Shown: positions 51,499 through 60,579, numbered from the stretch's first letter. The stretch: DNA of 64,000 nucleotides from Mesorhizobium sp. LMG 17147 (GCF_024297145.1 NZ_JANCTC010000002.1:1-64000), one strand, 5' to 3'. Notes: generated from the sequence alone by a model not told the origin. A program made the numbers and translations.

Positions 51499-52524
51499 TC
51501 AATGCACTCCAGGCTTTTTCAAGGCGTCGGCGATCTTCTCCAGCGTATTGCGCATCGCCTTCTGCTCGTCGGACTGGGCCTCGACCCAGTCGCGCATGAT
51601 CTGCTGCTCCGAGCGCATGTTCTTGACCAAGCCGGAAATGCCGTCGGCGAGATTGGCCATGGCAGTGGCCACGCGCGGATTGGAGCCGCCGCCATTCTCC
51701 TGCAGGGTGCGCAGCTTTTCCGACAACAGCCGGATTTCCTCGGAGGGTTCGGTCCTGACCGCGTCGGCAACGACGATGTCGGAGGACAGGTCGGTGACCG
51801 AGGACAGCCAGTTTTCGAGTTCGGTATAGAAGCGCGTCTGGGCGCGGCCGGCCTGCAGGTCGAGGAAGCCGAGCACCAGCGAGCCGGAGAGGCCGAACAG
51901 CGAGGACGAGAAGGCGGTGCCCATGCCGGCCAACGGAGCGGAAAGCCCCTGCTTCAGGGATTCGAGCACGGCGGCGGCATCGCCGGTGCCGGGATCGAGC
52001 GACTCGATGGTTTCGCGGATGGAGCCGATCGTGTTGAGCAGGCCCCAGAAGGTGCCGAGCAGGCCGAGGAACACCAGCAGTCCGACAAGGTAGCGCGACG
52101 TGTCGCGGCTTTCGTCGAGGCGGGTGGCGATCGAATCCAGCATGGTGCGCATCGAACTGGTCGAGAAGGCAATCGTCGAGGAGCGGCCGATCATCGCCTT
52201 CATCGGCGCCAGCAGCACCGGCTCGGTTGTTTCGGAACCGGCGCGGAACGAGTTGACCCAGCGCACCTCGCGGAATAGCCGGCCGACCTGAACGAAGGCC
52301 AGCAGGATGCCGACCGCAAGCACGCCGATGATCAGGCCGTTGAGACCGGGATTGGTGACGAAGGCGGTCGAGATCTGGCGCGTCAGGATGGCGGCGATAA
52401 AGGCCACGATGAACAGAAAGATCACCATGGTCAGCAGAAACACCTGCGGGCTCGACAATTTGTGCGGATCGTAGATCAGAACGTCGGAGCGCCTGCCCAT
52501 GCCGAAGGATCTGAGAAGAGTCAT
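51499..52524 (-). CDS. MotA/TolQ/ExbB proton-channel-like protein
   Basis: 341 residues. Two membrane helices near 30-50 and 60-80, then a soluble part, then the pore helices (RYLVGLLVFLGLLGTFWGLLNTIGSI and AGMGTAFSSSLFGLSGSLVLGFL), the pattern of the MotA/TolQ/ExbB family. The C-terminal half is helical (MRSEQQIMRDWVEAQSDEQKAMRNTLEKI in outline). Paired with the OmpA-domain protein, it is a non-flagellar ion-driven motor of unknown task, common in Rhizobiales. The start at MTLLRSFGMGRRSDV (ATG 52524) is preferred to 52560. Confidence 0.88.
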   Translation of the reverse strand: MTLLRSFGMGRRSDVLIYDPHKLSSPQVFLLTMVIFLFIVAFIAAILTRQISTAFVTNPGLNGLIIGVLAVGILLAFVQVGRLFREVRWVNSFRAGSETTEPVLLAPMKAMIGRSSTIAFSTSSMRTMLDSIATRLDESRDTSRYLVGLLVFLGLLGTFWGLLNTIGSIRETIESLDPGTGDAAAVLESLKQGLSAPLAGMGTAFSSSLFGLSGSLVLGFLDLQAGRAQTRFYTELENWLSSVTDLSSDIVVADAVRTEPSEEIRLLSEKLRTLQENGGGSNPRVATAMANLADGISGLVKNMRSEQQIMRDWVEAQSDEQKAMRNTLEKIADALKKPGVH

Positions 52525-52639
52525 CCGTGCCCCGTTTCCGATGCCGTCGCCGCCGATCAATTTGTGTTTGCGACTCTAAACGGAATTGTGACGAAATTGA
52601 ATGGCGCTTGGCAATATTGCCACTGTCCGCGACCGGAGG

Positions 52640-53347
52640 TCAAAGCCGGTTGATGACCAGGCAGTCGACCATGGCGGCCAGATGCAGGCCGGCGCCGGTG
52701 ACGACAAAGCCATGCCACAGCGCATTGTGGAAGCGCAGGCCCTTCCAGGCGAAGAAGATCACACCACAGGAGTAGACGATGCCGCCGGTAACGATGAGCG
52801 CGATCGATGTCGCCGGCAGCGTCCGCACGAGCGGCTCCACCAGAACGAGACCGCTCCAGCCGATGGCCAGATAGAAGACGATCGCCAGCCGGTCGAAACG
52901 GCCGGGAAGAAAGACCTTGATAGCGATGCCGACCGCCGCGGCGGTCCAGACCAGGACGATCATCGAAACGGCCAGCGGCGAGCCGCCGAGCTGGGCCAGG
53001 AAAGGCGTGTAGGTGGCAGCGATCAGCAAATAGATCGCGGCATGGTCGAAGCGCCGCAATATCCATTTCGCCGGCGACGACACCGGCCAGACATTGTAGG
53101 CCAGCGAAATCGACAGCACGGTGAGCAGCGAGACCACATAGAATGCGGCGGCGACATATTCGCCGGGGCCGGTTCGACGGGCGGCCAGTGCCAGCAGCGT
53201 CGAGCCGGCAGCGATCGCCAGCACGATGCCCACGGCGTGGACAATGCCGTCGGCGATGATCTCGGCGCGCGAGTAATGCCAGCGCCCCATAAAAGGAATG
53301 TCGAGCTGGGAGAATTCGCTCTGGGATTTGGGCCGGCTGTTCGTCAT
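52640..53347 (-). CDS. Hemolysin III family (PAQR) membrane protein
   Basis: 235 residues, seven membrane helices. HYSRAEIIADGIVHAVGIVLAI carries the first conserved histidine region, RRFDHAAIYLLIAATYTPF the second (DHA), and FHNALWHGFVVTGAGLHLAAM the third. These are the PAQR zinc-type motifs. Bacterial hemolysin III proteins are poorly understood membrane proteins; the haemolysin name is historical. Its neighbours are the MotA-like pair and inositol monophosphatase, giving no functional link. Confidence 0.93.
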   Translation of the reverse strand: MTNSRPKSQSEFSQLDIPFMGRWHYSRAEIIADGIVHAVGIVLAIAAGSTLLALAARRTGPGEYVAAAFYVVSLLTVLSISLAYNVWPVSSPAKWILRRFDHAAIYLLIAATYTPFLAQLGGSPLAVSMIVLVWTAAAVGIAIKVFLPGRFDRLAIVFYLAIGWSGLVLVEPLVRTLPATSIALIVTGGIVYSCGVIFFAWKGLRFHNALWHGFVVTGAGLHLAAMVDCLVINRL

Positions 53348-53446
53348 CGATGATCCTGCGTCGCCTTATCTGGGCGGCCGCGGGCGAATATTTCAAGCTT
53401 TGGTTGCGGTTTTGCGACTGCGGCGCTTCAGCGCGGCGCGCCTCTA

Positions 53447-54247
53447 TCAGCTGGCTGAGAGTGGCCTTTTGATGGTCTTCAACAGCGCGCGCTGGATGAG
53501 TTCGTTGCCGGCAACCAGCGAACCGGCGTTCAGCACGTCCTGTCCCCCGGCGAAATCGGAGACGAAACCGCCCGCCTCGCGGATCAGCAAGATGCCGGCG
53601 GCGACATCCCAGGCCGACAGGCCGGTTTCCCAGAACCCGTCCATGCGGCCGGCGGCGACGTAGGCGAGATCGAGCGAGGCGGAGCCGAGACGGCGGACGC
53701 CAGAAACCTCGGCCATGACATTGCGGAGCTCGATGAGGAAATTGCCGTGCTGGCCACGCCCGAGATGCGGCATGCCGCAGCCGATCACCGCATCAACCAG
53801 CTTGGTACGGCCGGCGACGCGCAGCCGGCGGTCGTTCATGAAAGCGCCGCCACCACGCTCGGCGGTATAGAGTTCATCCATAGCCGGATTGTAGACGACG
53901 CCGGCGACGATCTGGCCCTGGCGCTCCAGTGCGATCGAAACGGCAAAGAGCGGAATGCCGTGCAGGAAATTGGTGGTGCCGTCGAGCGGGTCGACGATCC
54001 AGCGGTGCTGGCCGTCGTCGCCCTCGATCACGCCGCGTTCCTCCATCAGGAAGGCGTAGCCGGGCCGCGCCTTGGAGAGTTCGGCAAAGACGATGTCTTC
54101 GGCCTTGCGGTCGGCCTGGCTGACATAGTCGCCTGGCCCCTTCATCGAGACCTGCAGGTTCTGCACTTCGCCGAAGTCACGCGACAGCGAGCGGCCGGCC
54201 TTCATTGCGGCCTGGACCATGACATTGAGGATCGCGGAACGCGGCAT
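53447..54247 (-). CDS. Inositol monophosphatase family protein (SuhB-like)
   Basis: 266 residues. The metal-binding motif is WIVDPLDGTTNFLHGIPLF and the second is WETGLSAWDVAAGILLIREAGG. The early glutamate sits in FLMEERG, so all three magnesium sites are present. It dephosphorylates myo-inositol-1-phosphate and, as SuhB, can also assist rRNA transcription in enteric bacteria. Such a regulatory role here is not shown. It lies 25 bases after the elongation factor P gene on the same strand, a conserved rhizobial pairing. Confidence 0.94.
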   Translation of the reverse strand: MPRSAILNVMVQAAMKAGRSLSRDFGEVQNLQVSMKGPGDYVSQADRKAEDIVFAELSKARPGYAFLMEERGVIEGDDGQHRWIVDPLDGTTNFLHGIPLFAVSIALERQGQIVAGVVYNPAMDELYTAERGGGAFMNDRRLRVAGRTKLVDAVIGCGMPHLGRGQHGNFLIELRNVMAEVSGVRRLGSASLDLAYVAAGRMDGFWETGLSAWDVAAGILLIREAGGFVSDFAGGQDVLNAGSLVAGNELIQRALLKTIKRPLSAS

Positions 54248-54272
54248 TGTGTTTCTTCCTGCTGCCCGCGCT

Positions 54273-54839
54273 TTAGTCGGCGCGGCGCACGTAAGTGATT
54301 TCGTTGGTATCGACGATGATGCGCTCGCCCGAGCCGATGAACGGCGGCACCAGCACGCGGATGCCGTTTTCGAGTATCGCCGGCTTGTAGGACGAGGCTG
54401 CCGTCTGGCCCTTCACCACCGGATCGGCCTCGGTGATCGTCAACGTGACATAGTCGGGCAGCGAAATGCCGATCGGCCTTTCGTCATAGAGCTGGACCGT
54501 CACCATCATGCCGTCCTGCAGGAAGGCGGCGCGATCGCCGACGAACTCCTTTTGCAATTCGAGCTGCTCATAGCTTTCGGTGTCCATGAACACCAGCGCG
54601 TCGCCCTGCTCGTAGAGGAAAGAAAAATCCTTCAGATCGAGCCGGATCTGCTCGACCGTTTCGGCCGAACGGAAGCGCTCGTTGAGCTTGGTGCCGTTGA
54701 TCAGGTTCTTGAGCTCGACCTGGTTGTAGGCGCCGCCCTTGCCGGGCTTGACGGTGTTGGTCCTGACCGCCACCCAAAGGCCGCCATCGTGCTCGATGAC
54801 GTTGCCGGGACGGATTTCGTTGCCATTGATCTTGGCCAT
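54273..54839 (-). CDS. efp: Elongation factor P
   Basis: 188 residues, the exact family length, starting [20 protein letters not shown]. The lysine modified in other bacteria is K34 in [29 protein letters not shown] text (here [26 protein letters not shown]) marks the C-terminal OB domain. EF-P rescues ribosomes stalled at polyproline. The frame is open to 54920 but homology begins at ATG 54839. It is followed by inositol monophosphatase on the same strand. Upstream lies the LysR remnant. Confidence 0.96.
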   Translation of the reverse strand: MAKINGNEIRPGNVIEHDGGLWVAVRTNTVKPGKGGAYNQVELKNLINGTKLNERFRSAETVEQIRLDLKDFSFLYEQGDALVFMDTESYEQLELQKEFVGDRAAFLQDGMMVTVQLYDERPIGISLPDYVTLTITEADPVVKGQTAASSYKPAILENGIRVLVPPFIGSGERIIVDTNEITYVRRAD

Positions 54840-54978
54840 GGTGAGGTGATCCGGAAATGAGATGATCGCCGCAAACGGCAATTTGGCGCCTCCAAGACCA
54901 CAAATCGCCAGCAGAGGCAAGGAGCGCCTTTCAGGTGAAGCGGGAACGAAGCTGGCCCGGCAGCGCGGCGCGGCAGCC

Positions 54979-55206
54979 TCAGTCCGTCCCGACGGTTGCG
55001 GTGACCGCCCCGGTCACCGCGTCGGCAACCTTTCTCAAAAGATGCAGGTGCGGCGAACGCAGCACGACAATTCGCAGCGACAGCTCGAGGCCGGGAGCGT
55101 CGACCAGGGCAATACCCTGCGGCAGCTTTTCCCGCAGCAGCCGCTTGGGCAGCAGGCCAAGGCCTTGGCCTCGACGAACCCAGTCGATCTGCAGCGCGCT
55201 GTCCTG
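54979..55206 (-). pseudogene. LysR-type regulator, C-terminal remnant
   Basis: In the minus frame the text QDSALQIDWVRRGQGLGLLPKRLLREKLPQGIALVDAPGLELSLRIVVLRSPHLHLLRKVADAV encodes the last ~75 residues of a LysR substrate-binding domain and stops at 54979. No helix-turn-helix or earlier domain precedes it: beyond about 55206 the homology ends. It was the 5' truncated half of a divergent pair with the alcohol dehydrogenase remnant that starts at 55212. The ancestral N-terminal ~220 residues are missing. Confidence 0.8.
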
Positions 55207-55211
55207 AATCG

Positions 55212-55825
55212 ACCTCGAAGCAGCGACGCTGGCATGCGCCGGCGTGACGGCATGGCACGCGCTGTTTACGGAGGGCAGCGTCAAACCCGGCGACACCGTG
55301 CTTTGCCTCGGCACCGGCGGCGTTTCGCTGTTTGCGGTGCAGTTCGCCGCCGCTGCCGGGGCGCGCGTCATCGTGACGTCGAGCAGCGACGAGAAGCTTG
55401 CGCGGGCAAAGCAACTTGGCGCGCAGGATGGCGTGAACTATCGCAGCGTCCCCGACTGGGCATCGGCCGTGCTGGGATTGACGGATGGCCGCGGCGCCGA
55501 CCATATCATCGAGGTTGGCGGACCGCAGAGTTTTGCACAATCCCTGAGGGCAGCGGCGCGCGGCGCCCAGATCAACGTCATCGGCTATCTCGGTGGCAGT
55601 GATGGCGCCATCAACCCGCTCGACATCTTCCGCCGGCAGGTCCGGGCGCGAGGCATACCGGTGGGCTCACGCGAATCCTTCGAGGCGATGAACCGCGCCA
55701 TTGTCGTCAACCGGTTGAGACCGGTGATCGACCGGGTTATGCCGTGGAACCAGGCCGCCGAAGCCTTTCGGTACCTTGAACACGGCTCGCCCTTCGGCAA
55801 GGTCGTGCTCGATCATACGCAGTGA
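55212..55825 (+). pseudogene. MDR alcohol dehydrogenase, N-terminally truncated
   Basis: The frame reads LEAATLACAGVTAWHALFTEGSVKPGDTVLCLGTGGVSLFAVQFAAAAGARVIVTSSSDEKLARAKQLGA and onward to HGSPFGKVVLDHTQ, the NAD(P)-binding half of a medium-chain dehydrogenase. The catalytic zinc domain (about 125 residues) and the start codon are missing. GTG 55244 is inside the old protein and gives no working enzyme. The homology begins at 55212, a few bases after the LysR remnant ends. It was probably an alcohol or quinone-type dehydrogenase. Confidence 0.85.
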
Positions 55826-55868
55826 GCCCGCCTGACGAGCCCGGGTGCGATGAGTCGCGAGATCGCGA

Positions 55869-56900
55869 TCAGGGCAGGCGGTTGGCCCGTTGCAGCGCCT
55901 GCTGTGTCTGCTCGTCGGTCAGGCCCTGCAGGAAATCGTCCATTTCTTGGTCGATGAGCCCGGCGCGGCGGGCGACAACATACCAGGCGCCGGCTAGGAT
56001 CAGATCCGGATCGGTGCCGATGCCGTTCATGTAGAGCTTGGCGAGACGGTTCTGGGCAGCGACATTGCCGCCTTCTGCGGCCTGCTTCATCCAGTTGAAG
56101 CCGGATTTCAGGTTGCGTGCGCCGCCGCGCCCCTCGATCATCCAGGTGGCGAGATCGATCTGTGCGGTGTCGTAGTTCTGCCGCGCGGCCTGTGCCAGCA
56201 GGCCGCGGGCGCGGACATCGTCGCGCGGCTTGCCACCGGCGCCGTTGGCGTAGACCTGTGCCATCGCATATTGTGCGTCGGCAAGCCCGGTCGCGGCAGC
56301 GCGCTCGTAATAGGATACGGCTTTGGCAATACCGGCATCGCCGGGCTCCTGCTCGACCATCAGCTGCGCAAAATTGAACTGCGCCAGGCGATTGCCGGCC
56401 TCGGCGGCGGCCTGCATCAGCGCATAGGCTTCCTTTTCGTCCTTTTTGACGTAGCGGCCGTCGAGCAGCATCAGCGCATACTGGAATTGCGATTCCGGCA
56501 CGCCCTGCTCGGCGGCAAGCGCATACCACTTCGCCGCCCCAGCCGCGTCGACCGGCACGCCGAGGCCGCGCGACAGGATCTCGGCCACCAGCGTCTGTGC
56601 CGCCGGATCGCCGTTTTGAGCACGGGAAAGCGCAAGATTGTAGGCCGTCTTGTAGAGCCCGCGCTGAAAGGCGCCGTAGGCGGCGTCGGACGGCTTTGCG
56701 CCGAAGCGGTCGGGGTTGATGGTATCGGCCGACGGCAACGGGGCGGTGGTGGCGGGCTGCGGCAATTGTGCGGCGATCGGCTTATCGGCAGGTTCGCTGG
56801 AATCCGGCCTGGGCCGCGGTAGCGGAACGGGTTCCGCCGCTATCGCCTGCGTCACGGCCGTTGCAAGAAAGGCGCTGAAAAGGATTTTCCGCGAGAACAC
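55869..56900 (-). CDS. Sel1-repeat (TPR-like) secreted protein
   Basis: 343 residues. Start GTG 56900 gives a signal peptide (VFSRKILFSAFLATAVTQAIAAEP) followed by a proline-rich linker and five or six Sel1 repeats of about 36 residues. Repeats include KWYALAAEQGVPESQFQYALMLLDGRYV, SYYERAAATGLADAQYAMAQVYANGAGG and NWMKQAAEGGNVAAQNRLAKLYMNGIG. Such repeats bind partner proteins in the periplasm; the partner is unknown. The GTG overlaps the ThiE-like gene's stop (TGACGTG), indicating translational coupling. The longer frame upstream has no homology. Confidence 0.88.
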   Translation of the reverse strand: MFSRKILFSAFLATAVTQAIAAEPVPLPRPRPDSSEPADKPIAAQLPQPATTAPLPSADTINPDRFGAKPSDAAYGAFQRGLYKTAYNLALSRAQNGDPAAQTLVAEILSRGLGVPVDAAGAAKWYALAAEQGVPESQFQYALMLLDGRYVKKDEKEAYALMQAAAEAGNRLAQFNFAQLMVEQEPGDAGIAKAVSYYERAAATGLADAQYAMAQVYANGAGGKPRDDVRARGLLAQAARQNYDTAQIDLATWMIEGRGGARNLKSGFNWMKQAAEGGNVAAQNRLAKLYMNGIGTDPDLILAGAWYVVARRAGLIDQEMDDFLQGLTDEQTQQALQRANRLP

Positions 56901-56901
56901 G

Positions 56902-57549
56902 TCAGTCCTCGAAGCGCGGCGCGGTTTCGTCGAGCAGCGCGTTGGCGGCGGCAACCGCCGTCTTCGGATCGGCGCCGTCGGCGAAGACGGCGCTGGACAG
57001 CGCAACGAATTCGGCACCGGTGGCGGCGACCGCTTCCACCGAGGCAAGATCGGATCCGGCCATGACGATGCAAGGGATCTGGATCACGTCCGCCCACCAT
57101 TGCCCCAGCGACAGGTTGCGCGGGTGCGGCTCCGGCTTGTTGTCGTAACCGAAGCGGCCGAAGAAGATGTAATCAGGCCTGAGCTCGCCGAGTTCCAGCG
57201 CATCATCGCGGGTCTTGGCGCCGCCGGTGCCGACCATCATCCTGGCCTGGAAATGTTCGATCGTTTCGGCGAGCTCGTCCTTGCCGACCTCGACATGAAT
57301 GCCGTCGGCCTGGACCCGGCCGGCGATGCGGGTGTCGCCGGCAATGATGACGGCAATGCCGGCCGCTTGCGCCACCGGCACGATCTGCTCGGCAAAGGCC
57401 TGGAAGGCGGCCTCGTCCATACCGTTTTCCGGCAGGATAAGCGAGGCGACGTCACCGCCGGCGAAGGCCGCGGCGATGCGCTCGGCGGGCACGTTCGGCG
57501 GCGCGATCAGCACGATACGGCAGCGGTTGGGCGGCGTTGCGTCATTCAT
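56902..57549 (-). CDS. ThiE-like TIM-barrel protein, divergent
   Basis: 215 residues, the size of thiamine phosphate synthases. CRIVLIAPPN begins the barrel, VIIAGDTRIAGRVQADGIHVEVGKDEL takes the place of the usual NDRVDVAL-x-ADGVHLGQEDL block, and GAEFVALSSAVF ends it. The pyrophosphate-binding QxRxK motif near residue 35 is replaced by SLILPENGMDE, so standard ThiE activity is uncertain. Rhizobia often carry such a copy as well as a true thiE. It is the first gene of a pair with the Sel1 protein. ATG 57549 starts MNDATPPNR. Confidence 0.75.
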   Translation of the reverse strand: MNDATPPNRCRIVLIAPPNVPAERIAAAFAGGDVASLILPENGMDEAAFQAFAEQIVPVAQAAGIAVIIAGDTRIAGRVQADGIHVEVGKDELAETIEHFQARMMVGTGGAKTRDDALELGELRPDYIFFGRFGYDNKPEPHPRNLSLGQWWADVIQIPCIVMAGSDLASVEAVAATGAEFVALSSAVFADGADPKTAVAAANALLDETAPRFED

Positions 57550-57654
57550 TGGTGTTCGGTCCCGGTTATCGCCTATGCCGGGCGAAGATGGTTGCATTGC
57601 GGCATAGAGCAAAGTGCGGGAGTTGAACAGGCGGCAGGGGGTCGCTTGCGAGCT

Positions 57655-58539
57655 CTAGGCTGGCACTTTCGATTTCCACAGCGACCAGCCGAGGTTCATG
57701 CCGGCGGCGGCGACCAGGATGGCGGCGGCGCCGACGATCTGCGCCGGCTGCAGACGATGGCCGAAAGCGACCACGTCGACGAGGATGGCGACGACGGGAT
57801 AGATGAAGGACAGCGATCCCTGCAGATGCGTCGGCAGCTTCTGGATGGCGCCGTACATGAGGATGTACATCAGGCCGGTATGGACGATGCCGAGTGTCGC
57901 CAGCATGACCCAACTCCGCGCATCGGCGGGAAGGTGGGTGAGATCGGCGAAGGGTGCCAGTATGAGAACGCCGACGCAGACCTGGATCAGGGCGATCAGG
58001 TGCGGCGGCGTGCCTTTGAGCTTCTTGGTGACGATAGCCGCAACGGCCCAGAAGAAAGCCGCGGCCAGCGCCATCGCAATGCCGGTAAAGTAGTCCGTGC
58101 CATGATTGCCTGCATCGGGCGCGGCCTGCACGATCAGCAGCATGCCGGCAAAGGCGATGCCGAGCCAGGTCAGCTTGGTCACCGTCAGCCGTTCGGAGAA
58201 GAAGAGCGCGCCAAAACCGACCAGCATGAAGGGCTGCGTGTTGTAGACAGCCGTGGCGATCGAGATCGACGCGCGGGAAAACGCGCTGAACAGCAACAGC
58301 CAGTTGATAACGATGGCAGCACCGCCGAGAGCCGCGATCGCGACAATGCGAAGCGACAGCCTGCCGCGCAGCAGTCCCAGCGCCGCGCAGATGATCAGCA
58401 GCGTTACCGCCCCGAAAGCACAGCGCCAGAACACCACGTCCATGATGGGCTGGCCGGAAAGGACGACGAACCAGCCGATCGTGCCGAGGATCGCCATCGC
58501 CGCCGTCATTTCGATCGTGCCGCGTACCGTGTTGTCCAT
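57655..58539 (-). CDS. DMT superfamily exporter (EamA domain)
   Basis: 294 residues with ten membrane helices in two EamA repeats. The first includes MTAAMAILGTIGWFVVLSGQPIMDVVFWRCAFGAVTLL and the second ALIQVCVGVLILAPF. Such proteins export amino acids or metabolites. It is divergent from an AsnC/Lrp regulator at 58672, the typical arrangement of amino acid exporters controlled by such regulators. The start at ATG 58539 (MDNTVRGTIEM) is preferred to 58644. Substrate unknown. Confidence 0.9.
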   Translation of the reverse strand: MDNTVRGTIEMTAAMAILGTIGWFVVLSGQPIMDVVFWRCAFGAVTLLIICAALGLLRGRLSLRIVAIAALGGAAIVINWLLLFSAFSRASISIATAVYNTQPFMLVGFGALFFSERLTVTKLTWLGIAFAGMLLIVQAAPDAGNHGTDYFTGIAMALAAAFFWAVAAIVTKKLKGTPPHLIALIQVCVGVLILAPFADLTHLPADARSWVMLATLGIVHTGLMYILMYGAIQKLPTHLQGSLSFIYPVVAILVDVVAFGHRLQPAQIVGAAAILVAAAGMNLGWSLWKSKVPA

Positions 58540-58671
58540 GGATGCTCCTGAAACCCGTTGCGATTTGATAATCCCACGGCGGATCGGGTCTTTCCATGAC
58601 TTGCAGCTGGTGATATGCAGGGCAAGCCTCATTAAATTAGGCAAACATCGCTCTTTCCCTAGAATTGCAAA

Positions 58672-59121
58672 ATGCTGGACGATCTCGACAGAAAGCTCCT
58701 CGATATCCTGGTCAAGGATTCACGGACCTCGCTGAAGGAACTGGCGCTGCAGGTCGGGTTGTCGTCGCCAAGCGTTTCGGAGCGGCTTCGGCGGCTTGAG
58801 GATCGCGGCGTTATCCGCGCGTTCACCATCGACGTCGATCCGCAGGCGCTCGGCTACGCCTTGCAGGCGATCGTTCGCATCCGGCCATTGCCGGGCAAGC
58901 TGCACATCGTCCAGAAGCTGATCGAGGAAATCCCGGAATTCGGCGAATGCGACAAGGTGACGGGCGATGACTGCTTCGTTGCCCGGCTGTTCGTCCGCTC
59001 GATCGGCGAGCTCGACGGGATTCTCGACCGCATCGCCGACAAGGCCGAAACCAGCACCGCCATCATCAAGGCGCAGCCGATCCGGAGACGGCCGCCGCCG
59101 CTCGACATGCCAAACATGTGA
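58672..59121 (+). CDS. Lrp/AsnC family transcriptional regulator
   Basis: 149 residues. The helix-turn-helix is LDRKLLDILVKDSRTSLKELALQVGLSSPSVSERLRRLEDRGVI, the family hallmark, and the RAM/AsnC ligand domain follows (LQAIVRIRPLPGKLHIV, GDDCFVARLFVRSIGELDG). It should respond to an amino acid and control the divergent DMT exporter; the 132 bases between starts would hold the operator. The ATG at 58672 fits the conserved MLDDLDRK start. Confidence 0.94.
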   Translation: MLDDLDRKLLDILVKDSRTSLKELALQVGLSSPSVSERLRRLEDRGVIRAFTIDVDPQALGYALQAIVRIRPLPGKLHIVQKLIEEIPEFGECDKVTGDDCFVARLFVRSIGELDGILDRIADKAETSTAIIKAQPIRRRPPPLDMPNM

Positions 59122-59216
59122 CGGGTTTCGGTGCCGTGGTCCACATATTTGCGGTCGCGGTTCGATCATTTCTGGTCTATTCCAGAGGTCACTTTCCCTC
59201 CAGCCTCCTTTCCCTC

Positions 59217-59987
59217 ATGTCAGGCCTGCTCGTCGATCCCTGGTTCTATGCCGCGGCCATTCCGGCCGTCATCCTCGTCGGCCTGTCGAAAGGCGGCTTC
59301 GGCGGCGCCGTCGGTTTTGTCGGCGTGCCGTTAATGGCGCTGACCATGCCGCCGGTTCAGGCTGCCGCAATCCTTCTGCCAATTCTGTGCCTGATGGACA
59401 TTGTCTCGGTGTGGACATGGTGGGGCATCTTCGACCGCAAGATGCTGGCCGACATGATGCCGGGCGCCGTGATCGGCATCGCCCTCGGCTGGCTGACGGC
59501 GGCACTTGTAACCGAAGAGATGGTGCGGCTGATCGTCGGCGCGGTTGCCTTGATCTTCGTGCTGCGCTGGCTCTATTTGCAACTCCGCCACGGTGCCGGC
59601 CACGCAGCGGAGCCCAACCGCGTCGCCGCCGGCTTCTGGGGTACCGTTGCCGGGTTCACCAGCTTCGTCGCCCATGTCGGCGGCCCGCCTTTTCAGGTCT
59701 ATGCGCTGCCGATCAGGCTCGATCCGAAGGTGCTGTCGGGCACCGCGGCGATCTTCTTCGCCGTCACCAATGCGCTGAAGCTCATCCCCTATTTCGCGCT
59801 CGGCCAGTTCGACACCACCAATTTGACCGCGTCGGCGGTGCTGATGCCGCTGGCGCCGCTGTCGACAATCGCCGGCGCCTGGCTGGTGCGGCGGATGCAG
59901 CCGGAACTGTTCTATCCCTTTACCTATGCGACCGTAGCGGTCGTCGCGGTCAAGCTTCTGTGGGACGGCATCGCCGGCCTTCTGTAA
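59217..59987 (+). CDS. TauE/SafE family (TSUP) membrane protein
   Basis: 256 residues, about eight helices in two repeats. GLSKGGFGGAVGFVGVPLMAL near residue 22 and GFTSFVAHVGGPPFQVYALP in the second half are the two TSUP signatures. The family exports sulfoacetate, sulfite or related anions. The frame is open upstream to 59118, overlapping the AsnC gene, but MSGLLVDPWFYAAAIPAV at ATG 59217 is the natural start. Confidence 0.92.
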   Translation: MSGLLVDPWFYAAAIPAVILVGLSKGGFGGAVGFVGVPLMALTMPPVQAAAILLPILCLMDIVSVWTWWGIFDRKMLADMMPGAVIGIALGWLTAALVTEEMVRLIVGAVALIFVLRWLYLQLRHGAGHAAEPNRVAAGFWGTVAGFTSFVAHVGGPPFQVYALPIRLDPKVLSGTAAIFFAVTNALKLIPYFALGQFDTTNLTASAVLMPLAPLSTIAGAWLVRRMQPELFYPFTYATVAVVAVKLLWDGIAGLL

Positions 59988-60027
59988 GACGGCGGCCCCA
60001 GTCGGCCGCCGCCGGATTCCTTAAACC

Positions 60028-60579
60028 TCAGGCGGCAGTCGGCAGCAGCGGCCGCGTCCTGCCAAGCGCCAGGGCAACGCCAGTTGCCAGCACGAACGCC
60101 ATGCAGCCCAAAATGGTGATGTCGTGCAGCGTCGGCTTCAGCACCATGTCTGCGATGATCACCAGCATCACCGAATAGTCGAAGCGCGCGGCATTGAGGA
60201 CGCGCTGGCCCTGGGCAAGCACTGCCGGCGTCACGCCATCCTTGGCGATCATGCCTGCCATGCGGTCGGCAGTCGGCTTGAAGACGAACATTCCGATGCA
60301 GAAGGTCGTCGCATAACCGGCAAGGCCGATCAGCACCCACAGATCGGAAAAGCCGACCCAGAAGCCGCACATGATGAGGCCGAAGAGCAATGTCAGCATC
60401 GACATCGGCGCGAAGAACCGGTTACCGAGCTCGCCGGTGGCGCGCATCGCCTGCAGCATGCCTTCGACGTTTCCGGCACGGTCGGCGCGTACCGCAAGCA
60501 GCATCAGCGTGAAGCCGCCGCCGACCCAGAGGATCGCCGAGACGATGTGCAGAAATTTGACGACCGAGTACCAGTCCAT
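60028..60579 (-). CDS. DUF2269-type integral membrane protein
   Basis: 183 residues with four or five membrane helices. MDWYSVVKFLHIVSAILWVGGGFTLMLLAVRAD carries the conserved histidine-isoleucine-valine-serine-alanine start of DUF2269, and GYATTFCIGMFVFKPTADRMAGM follows. The family's role is unknown; related proteins (CopD) bind metals or haem through such histidines. It is convergent with TauE. Confidence 0.85.
   Translation of the reverse strand: MDWYSVVKFLHIVSAILWVGGGFTLMLLAVRADRAGNVEGMLQAMRATGELGNRFFAPMSMLTLLFGLIMCGFWVGFSDLWVLIGLAGYATTFCIGMFVFKPTADRMAGMIAKDGVTPAVLAQGQRVLNAARFDYSVMLVIIADMVLKPTLHDITILGCMAFVLATGVALALGRTRPLLPTAA

Noticed and set aside
50466..52524. Possible Zorya phage-defence system (ZorA/ZorB-like proteins)
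   Set aside because: The MotA-like and OmpA-like pair resembles ZorAB, but no ZorC, ZorD or ZorE gene lies on either side; the neighbours are hemolysin III and a broken small secreted protein. ZorA also has a much longer tail.
52640..53347. Hemolysin III as a toxin or virulence factor
   Set aside because: The name is historical. The sequence is a PAQR membrane protein with no secretion signal or toxin neighbours.
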